This document shows, piece by piece, positions 57,561 through 64,000 of a stretch of 64,000 bases of DNA. How positions within the stretch are numbered: the stretch's first letter is position 1; each line of letters begins with the position of its first letter. The notes beneath the pieces were generated by a model. The model had not been told where the DNA came from and did no database searches. It saw nothing but the letters and a program-made list of their open reading frames with translations. Position numbers and translations under genes: made by a program. Origin of the DNA: Manis javanica (Eukaryota > Chordata > Mammalia > Pholidota > Manidae); contig NC_133158.1 of the NCBI RefSeq assembly GCF_040802235.1, positions 42,970,001-43,034,000 on the forward strand. Reading direction: 5' to 3'.

Positions 57561-57561
57561 T

Positions 57562-57577
57562 GAGCAGATACTATTTT
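57562..57577. repeat. L1 target site duplication, right copy
   Basis: GAGCAGATACTATTTT, identical to 48124-48139. Confidence 0.93.
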
Positions 57578-57712
57578 ATCTGTTTTCACATTCTGTAATC
57601 TCACTGGTTTCCGTTAGAATGCTGCATATGTTATCCCAACACATTAATCTGAGAAACATTCATGGCACACAAAGGTCAGGAACGCCCACTTTTTATGATA
57701 CCATCTATGTCT

Positions 57713-57724
57713 CCAGAGAGTTTT
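57713..57724. repeat. ETR-2 target duplication, left copy
   Basis: CCAGAGAGTTTT, matching CCAGAGACTTTT at 58373-58384 with one mismatch. Confidence 0.75.
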
Positions 57725-58372
57725 TTTTTTTTTGAGAGGGCATCTCTCATATTTATTGATCAAATGGTTGTTAACAACAATAAAATTATGTATAGGGGAC
57801 TCAATGCACAGTCATTAATCAACCCCAAGCCTATATCTCAACAGTCTGCAATCTTCTGAAGCATAACAAACAAGTTCTTACATGGTGAACAAGGTCTTAG
57901 CTAGTGAATAAGTTCTTACATGCTGAACAGTGCAAGGGCAGTCATACCACAGAAACTTTTGGTTTTGATCACGTATCATGAACTACATACAATCAAGTCA
58001 GATATGATTATTCGTTTGATTTTTATACTTGATTTATATGTGAATCCCACATTTCTCCCTTATTATTATTATTATTTTTTAATAAAATGCTGAAGTGGTA
58101 GGTAGATGCAAGATAAAGGTAGAAAACATAATTTAGTGCTGTAAGAGGGCAAATGTAGATGATCAGATGATCAGGTGTGTGCCTATGGACTAAGTATTAA
58201 TCCAGGCTAGACAAGGGCAGCAAAACATCCACGGATGCAGAAGATTTCTCTCAAAGCAGGGGGGGTGAGGTTCTGAGCCTCCCCTCTGTTGGTCTCCAAT
58301 TTCTCTTCTGATGGCTCCCCTGCGACTGTGCCTGTCTTAGGTTGTTCCTCCCTTGAGGAATCTTACCCGTCC
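57725..58372 (-). mobile_element. ETR-2: 5'-truncated ETR retrocopy
   Basis: Same 3' end as ETR-1 (poly(A), AATAAATATGAGAGATGCC inverted), U3 start near 58048, and upstream internal sequence to about 58372. No env part. Flanked by 12-bp L1-type duplications. About 650 bp. Confidence 0.85.
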
Positions 58373-58384
58373 CCAGAGACTTTT
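58373..58384. repeat. ETR-2 target duplication, right copy
   Basis: CCAGAGACTTTT, partner of 57713-57724. Confidence 0.75.
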
Positions 58385-60532
58385 AAGTCATTGGTTTGTT
58401 TCTAGCAGGACTCTATCCATCCTCTTTCCTTTGGGGGATCTGTGAGGATGCTGGCCCGTGGAAGGAGGACCCCACTACATCGGCCTTCCCCGTCTCATTT
58501 GCGTGTGGATCCCGAGGCCTGGGCTGGAGTGATTACCTGCCCAGGGTGAGTGCCCTGTTACGTCACATGCCCGCGGGCTCTGGAGCAATCCCTTTATCCC
58601 GTAACTGGGTGCAGCTGCTGTCCATCTTGCATGTAAAATTTTACTGGAGCCCAGTTACCCCCAGCTTAGCTGTCATCTGTGACCGCCTTCTGCTGACAAG
58701 CCCGAGGCTTGGAGGTGGGCCTATAAAGAGAGGCAGGGGCTCAGGGAGGGAGGCGCTGCTGGCTCCTGGCCCTGACACCCAGTCTCTGACTCAAGGCTGG
58801 CTTGGGAATGCTGTGGTCTGAGCAGTGCATGGTGCGGCATGAGCCCTTCGGGCCCTGCAGTGAGGTGTCCTCCGTGTGCACGTGCCGCAGGATCCTGTCA
58901 CTGGACATTAAGAGTGAGCAGCATTCCCAGCCTCTCATCTCTCCTCTGACCGAGCCCCTGCTGCCTCAGCTATACTGTTTATGGTCTCCGGGTGGCCTCA
59001 GAAAGGTCAGGAGATCAGTCAGTGGGCGACGTTCAAGCAGATGGGAAGTGTGTGTCTTTCAGCACCACCTCTGAGAGCTCAGTCTCCCCTGGGGCTGGAG
59101 CCCTGTGGCTGCTGGAGGCCCTGCAGCTCCCACAGGGGAATGTGATGACGGGGAGAACCGTCCCGTGGGCATGCTGGCAGGGAGCGCATCAGTCCCTGTG
59201 CTCCTGCAGGGGTGCTGGTTGGTTTCACAGTGCGGACTCTGTCGCTTACCTTCAGGTGTCCTGGCCTCACGCCCCCATGGCAAGTCCGTCCCTGTGTCTG
59301 CTGGTAGCCTACCTGGAGGAGGCTGCCAAGGTGAGCACTGGGCCCTGTGTCAGGACTACCTCCTTCTCCAGGTAGGCCTCCAGTGGGGTACCACTTCTCC
59401 CCAGCCAGTGAAGGCGCTCATGCCTTATGTCTCTACACCTGGGAAGGTGAGGCCTCTGGGGCCCCTGCAACACGCTGGGCCCCAAACAGCTGCATCCTGC
59501 ATCCCCCACCGGTCAGCACCTCAGTCTCGGGCATGGGAGGAAACCCACTGGGCGGGCTCAGCAGTGGCCGGGTAATCTGTAGACCAGCTGGATGGCAGGC
59601 ATCGACACATTCGGCCAAAATGTATTTGTCCCTGGCTCTTTCCTGAGGGAGAGCCCCTCTCCCAGCTCATTCTCACCCTCAGTTGTGAGGGCGCCACCTC
59701 CGTGGAGCGGCTTCTCCAGCCCCCAGGTCCGAAATGGTCCGCCATGCCCACCCCCAGCAGTTGTCTGACATCAGTACCCTGCTTATCCCAGGCAGCACAG
59801 CCCCTGTCTCATTCTGGGCATTTGTATGCGGTCCTTTCCCACCTGGAGTGGGAACAGAGACAGCTCTACAGGGTTTCCTCCGAGGCCCAGACATAGCTCA
59901 GTGTCTGCTGCATGAAAGACATACCCTAAATATTTGTGGGATGAATGACAGAAAAACAGAACAAATGAATTTACACAGACCCTTACATATATCAGTACAA
60001 TTATCCAGTAACTTGGCTGCAGTGATACAACTTTGCTGAAACTGTGGCTCATTCATTCTAAGCTTCCAGTTTTTTCTCCTCTTCCTGCTGCCGGTTCCCC
60101 CTCTGTTGCCATGAACCCCTCTTGAAGGCAGGGTCCCTGAGCCTAGGCAGTAAATTCATAGGCGCCCAGCAGGAAGCAGACCCACAGTGTCATGGTGTGG
60201 CAGAACCTTGTCAACCTCCAAATGCGGTTAGGGACCTTGCAAGGCTGGAACCAGCTGTACCAACACCAGACGCGGGGAGCATTGCTCGGCAGGTGCGGGA
60301 TCCCAGTGAGGGCAGGGGCTGAGGGGGCTCACTGGGGGTGGGGCTTTGGTGGAACCCCAGGGACCCTGTTGCTGAGGAGCTCTGTCATCCCACTCTGCAG
60401 GCCCTATGGGTTTCATTTGAGCCGCATTCTCCTCTATTCAGGTTCATGGGCTGGGACTGCTGGGACTGAAATGGGAGATGGCATGGAGACAGGGTTGGGA
60501 GACCTCAGCTGCCTGCCCTAAAAAACCTTTTT
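58385..60532. other. Intergenic DNA, no gene recognised
   Basis: GC-rich. Frames of 90-156 residues on the plus strand (58396-59575) lack domains and convincing splice pairs. A MIR/L2-like tail lies at 59890-59960. A transcribed noncoding locus is possible but not visible. Confidence 0.45.
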
Positions 60533-60550
60533 AAAAGTTGTGGTAAAATA
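60533..60550. repeat. ETR-3 target duplication, left copy
   Basis: AAAAGTTGTGGTAAAATA, matching AAAAGTTGTGATAAAATA at 61526-61543 (17 of 18). It follows TT, giving the canonical TT/AAAA L1 endonuclease site. Confidence 0.88.
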
Positions 60551-61525
60551 TCATGGCATAAATATGCAAAGAAGTAAAAAGCTAACCTTTTCAAACAATA
60601 AGGCTTCTCTCTCACCAACTTTACATTTCCCTGTATGGCCCTGGAAGATGACTGGTTAGCCAGAGACAGGTAAGATTCCTCAAGGGAGAAACAACCTAAG
60701 AGAGGCACAGTTGCAGGGGGGCCATTAGGTGAGAAATTGGGGATCAACAGAGGTGAGGCTTAGAACCTCACCGCCCCTGTTTTGAGAGAAATCTTCTGCA
60801 TCCGTGGATGTTTTATTGCCCTTGTCTAGCTTGGATTAACACTTAGTCTACAGGCACACACCTGATCATCTACATTTGCTCTCTTACAACACTAAACTAT
60901 GTTTTCTACCTTTATCTTGCATCTACCTACCACTTCAGCATTTTATTAAAAATAATAATAATAAAGAGAGAAATGTGGTATCCACATATAAATCAAGTAT
61001 AAAAATCAAACGAATATTCATATTTGAACTGATTGTTTATAGTTCATAATGCATGATCAAAACCGAAAGTTTCTGTGATGACTGCCCTTGTACTGTTCAC
61101 CATGTAACTTATTCACTATGTAAGAATTTGTTCTCCATGTAAGAACTTGTTCGTTATGCTTCAGAAGATTGGAGACTGACGAAAATTAGGCTTGGGGTGG
61201 ATTAATGATTGTGCATTGAGCATTGACCCCCCTATACAGAATTTTATTGTTGTTAACAACCATTTGATCAATAAATATGAGAGGTACCATCTCAAAAAAA
61301 AAAAAAAAAGTACAGACTTCCAATTGTAAAATAAATAAGTAACCGGGATGTAATGTATAGCATAAGGAATATAGTCAAAATACTGTAACAAGTTTGTATG
61401 GTGATAGCTGGTAGCTAGAATTATCATGTATATAAATGTTGAATCACTGTGTTGTACACCTGAAACTAATGTAATACTGTGTGTCAACTACCCTTCAATA
61501 AAAAATAAAAAATAAATAAATAAAT
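60551..61525 (+). mobile_element. ETR-3: ETR retrocopy with 3' transduction
   Basis: ETR internal sequence from about 60551, polypurine tract and U3 start near 60970-60975, AATAAA at 61270-61275, poly(A) 61294-61309, then 216 bp of L1 3'UTR (61310-61525) ending in AATAAA/AAATAA repeats and the right duplication. Because one duplication pair encloses both parts and none encloses the ETR alone, the L1 tail was probably carried along by read-through. Confidence 0.82.
61310..61525 (+). repeat. L1 3' end (transduced by ETR-3)
   Basis: 'acttccaattgtaaaataaataagtaaccgggatgtaatg' through 'gttgtacacctgaaactaatgtaatactg' and a final (AAAT)n run is a 3'UTR type I associate with laurasiatherian L1s. Confidence 0.75.
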
Positions 61526-61543
61526 AAAAGTTGTGATAAAATA
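61526..61543. repeat. ETR-3 target duplication, right copy
   Basis: AAAAGTTGTGATAAAATA, partner of 60533-60550. Confidence 0.88.
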
Positions 61544-61559
61544 CACCAAAATACTATTT

Positions 61560-61880
61560 ACCATCTGCCACAGTCTGATGTCTGTGTCCCCCAGCTTCAC
61601 ATGCTGAAATCCTAAACCCAAGGTGTTGTGTTAGGAGTGGGGCCTCTGGGAGGGACTAGGTGGGGAGGGTGGGGCCTCTGATGGGATCAGTACCCTCACA
61701 AAAGAGACCCCTCAATGCCCTTTCCCCTTCTTGCCGGTGAGGCTGCAGTGAAAGGCGGCCACCGAGGTCGCAGGTCCCCAGCACTGAACTGACAGGCATC
61801 TTCACCCTCTCAGCTCAGCAGTGCTGAGGACATTGGCCTCGTACCACCATCTCCAGCACTTTTTCATTTTGCAGAACTGA
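61560..61880 (+). repeat. MLT1-like MaLR LTR fragment
   Basis: 'ctgatgtctgtgtcccccagcttcacatgctgaaatcctaaaccc' and 'ggagtggggcctctgggagggactaggt' and 'gatgggatcagtaccctcacaaaagagacc' follow the MLT1 LTR order. Confidence 0.75.
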
Positions 61881-61904
61881 AACTCTGTACCCTAGAAATA
61901 CAGC

Positions 61905-61945
61905 CCCCACTCCCCTTTCCCCCACCCCCAACCCCCACCCCCAAG
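61905..61945 (-). other. Potential G-quadruplex
   Basis: The minus strand has at least five G4-G5 runs separated by 1-3 bases. Matches the standard G-quadruplex pattern; formation not shown. Confidence 0.7.
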
Positions 61946-64000
61946 GAACTATAGTGCCTTGGATTTTTCTACGTGAAGAAACAGAATTTGGGGTGCCCAT
62001 GTGCGTGTCAGAGTCCACACAGTTGCCGTGGAGACCTGTAACTCGGCCACCCCCTTAGGCCTGCCGTGCACAGGCAGAGGGCCATGGGGGGTCCGTCCCA
62101 GCTGTGTGGCTTTGGGGGGCTTCGGTTTTTAGGTTGGAGACTGGTGTTAGTAACTCCAGTCAGGCCCCTGCCACTCCTTCTGCAACCCCATCCTGGGCTG
62201 GGCCCTGCCCACCTACTCAGGAGGCAGCCCGCCCAGCCCCTCACCGCTCACTTCCCTCTAGGGCACGTGGCTATGTGGCTGGCTTGTCCTCGGGCCGCGA
62301 CCCTCCTTTCTCCATCCCCCTGGTGAAACCCAGGGGTCGTGGCAAGGGAGCATGGGGAGAGAAGCTCAAGAGTGTGGACAAATCTCACAAGGCTCATTTT
62401 GAAACCAGGTGACATGTCCGAGGCATCCAGGCCTCCTTGGGGAGATGGGGACACAGACTGTCTGGGGACAGGGCTGGAGCTCTTCTGGCCACAGGATGTC
62501 TGGGTAATTGCTTTTCCCTCCTGGGGAGATCGCTTCAGGGAGGATCCCACCCTCCCTGCTGTTTTCTTGGGCATTTACCCTGCCTTGGGTGTGGCACCAA
62601 CTGCTTTTACATGTACCCACTCCCCTAATTTTCAAAGCTTCCTTTTGGAAAGGTCTGATCATAACTGACAGGTAAGGAGAATTGAGCTGCCCACCTGTGG
62701 CCTGTGTAACTGGTGGTGGTGGATTTGAACCCAGCCCTGCCAGCTGGGCTGCATTCTGGTCCCCAAAGACCTGCCATGGGGACCACATTGCAGAGTCTGC
62801 TTCTGCTAAGGCGGGAAAGAGGCTCTGGGCCCCGGGAGGTGGGGTTGACCCAGAGGTGGGGGTCCCCACAGAGCAGAGCCCCCCAGGCTGTCCCCTCCCG
62901 AATGATGTGCCTCGTGGAATTCCTGGGCCCCGGCCCACATTCCAGTTCCCCATCAGGCTCCTGAGGTACCACTGAAGGTCGCTCGCAGCGGTGGTTTTCT
63001 CCTTGGAAGGCGAGAGTGTAAAAGAAGCCACATTTGTGTGCATGTTTGTCTGTGCCCTAGGGGCTTTGGTGGGGGCCCCAAGTGGGGGTGAGGTTTTATC
63101 ATGAGTCTTGTGACTTTGACAGAGTAGCAAGAGTGCCCCTCACATTTTCTGTGTAACTCAGCTGTTCTGCAGAGCAGGGCTGGGAGAGACGAGAACTGGC
63201 ACGTTCTGTCCTCGGCTCATGCCCACGAGCCTGCCTCTGGATGAGCTAGCACCTTATATAACTCTTGGGAGAACATGCAGCATCATCTGAAGGGGCAGAG
63301 ACGCCACCAAACCCATCCCCATGGTGACGAGGCTGGAACCCTGGGAGATGAAGCCCTGGGCTGATGGCTCCTCAACCAGGCTGCAGGGCTCACCCCGCCC
63401 TCTGTAGGAGGCTCTCTTGGCCTGTGTGTGCATGTGGCGAACTTCTGGCGGTATTTGGTATATGTTGATGGGAGAGGATGGGGAGGCACGGAGACACTCT
63501 CCCAGTGGACCCCAAGAGCTGACCTTGAGCATCACCTGGAAAACCTGCAGAAACCTCAGGTGCTGGGTCCATTCTGAGGGCACCAGACTGGGACTGAGAC
63601 TTGGACTCGGGGGTGTTCATGAGAGCTGTCAGAGAGGCACCCCGGCTACAGCCTCCCCAGCAGCAGCTGAAGGGGACAGTGGGTATGTGGGCCCCGACAT
63701 GGAAAACATCTGTACTGCACGAGAAAGAGGAAAGCAAAGGGCAGAGCAAGAGGCAGAATGAGTAAAACCCCCAAGTGGCTCAGTGTCCACGTGCACACAT
63801 ACACCTGTGCATACCTGGGGAGCGCAGTCTGTAGATGGGTGTCCAAGAGGACTAGGAGTAACATGGACACAGGTGAGGACGTCACTTTTGTTATTTTAGT
63901 ATTTCCTGATCGTTGAACTTGTAAAAACAAATATGCATTACTTTTGAAGGGTTTTTTAATTGCCAAAAAAAAATGCAAAAGGTACAAAAATTGCTTCTTG
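61946..64000. other. Intergenic DNA, no gene recognised
   Basis: GC-rich to about 63880, then AT-rich. A MIR-like antisense piece lies near 62650-62750. The 254-residue minus frame at 62366-63130 has no recognised domain. Confidence 0.45.
62650..62750 (-). repeat. MIR-like fragment
   Basis: 'gcccacctgtggcctgtgtaactggtggtggtggatttgaacccag' is the inverse of the MIR 5' half. Confidence 0.5.

Larger units (their letters stand above)
48140..57561 (-). mobile_element. Full-length L1 with 3' transduction and internal ETR insertion
   Basis: One insertion bounded by a perfect 16-bp duplication. Along the minus strand: 5' end GGGCAGAGCCAAGATGGCGGC at 57560, tandem-monomer 5'UTR to about 55800, ORF1, ORF2, 3'UTR to 50379, poly(A) 50375-50359, ETR-1 (50358-48734) with its own poly(A), then about 580 bp of non-L1 sequence ending in poly(A) at the duplication. 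Removing ETR-1 leaves L1-poly(A)-flank-poly(A), the signature of L1 3' transduction. Only three lesions are seen in the two ORFs, so the copy is fairly young. Confidence 0.88.

Noticed and set aside
62366..63130. 254-residue minus-strand frame
   Set aside because: Low-information Pro/Ser/Gly composition, no domain, and part of it is a MIR-like fragment.
1..64000. CRISPR arrays, tRNA or rRNA genes, bacterial operons
   Set aside because: No regularly spaced direct repeats, no cloverleaf-like segment noticed apart from primer-site matches, and no prokaryotic gene layout.

Overview
The window is nuclear DNA of a placental mammal. It has no bacterial or organellar gene, no tRNA or rRNA, and no host protein-coding exon that I can support. 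It is filled with LINE-1 (L1), MIR, L2 and MLT1-type repeats plus a dense set of endogenous retroviruses (ERVs). The L1 3' end at 61310-61525 is of a type I associate with laurasiatherian genomes. I see no Alu, B1/B2, carnivore tRNA-Lys SINE or ruminant SINE. Together with a very abundant-looking L1-dispersed retroviral repeat, this makes a pangolin-like laurasiatherian my best guess, held weakly. All ERV family labels below (A-F, O, ETR) are local names.

Layout. 1-5585 is ordinary intergenic DNA with old L1 pieces and an AT-rich block resembling a conserved noncoding element. 5586-33310 is an ERV island built by nested insertion. ERV-D (5590-11655, minus) is young: its LTRs differ by about 3 substitutions and 1 indel, it has a 4-bp duplication and a tRNA-Pro-type primer site, but it has no pol. 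ERV-O (11656-14016 plus 19353-about 19560, minus) is an old relative. ERV-C (14017-19352, plus; tRNA-His-type primer; 5-bp duplication) sits inside ERV-O and itself carries what looks like a circularly permuted ERV-B. Two ERVL-like proviruses of family A (19850-22293 plus; 22810-29131 minus) use a tRNA-Ser-like primer site and have no env. Solo LTRs of families A, B, E and F fill much of the rest. 33311-48123 is GC-rich intergenic DNA with MIR, L2 and MLT1 fragments and two or three AT-rich islands.

48124-57577 is one L1 insertion bounded by a perfect 16-bp duplication. It is a nearly intact full-length L1 (minus) with a tandem-monomer 5'UTR. It carries about 0.58 kb of 3'-transduced flank ending at the polyadenylation signal of an MLT1-like LTR, and an ERV-derived retrocopy (ETR-1) lies in its poly(A). 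Two more ETR copies follow (57725-58372 minus; 60551-61525 plus). The last carries its own 3' transduction. 58373-64000 is otherwise intergenic.

How parts interact: the pol-less ERV-D would need proteins from a helper virus to move. The ETR copies end in poly(A) at a retroviral R region and have L1-type target duplications, so the L1 enzyme and not retroviral integrase placed them. All retroviral genes seen here are broken.
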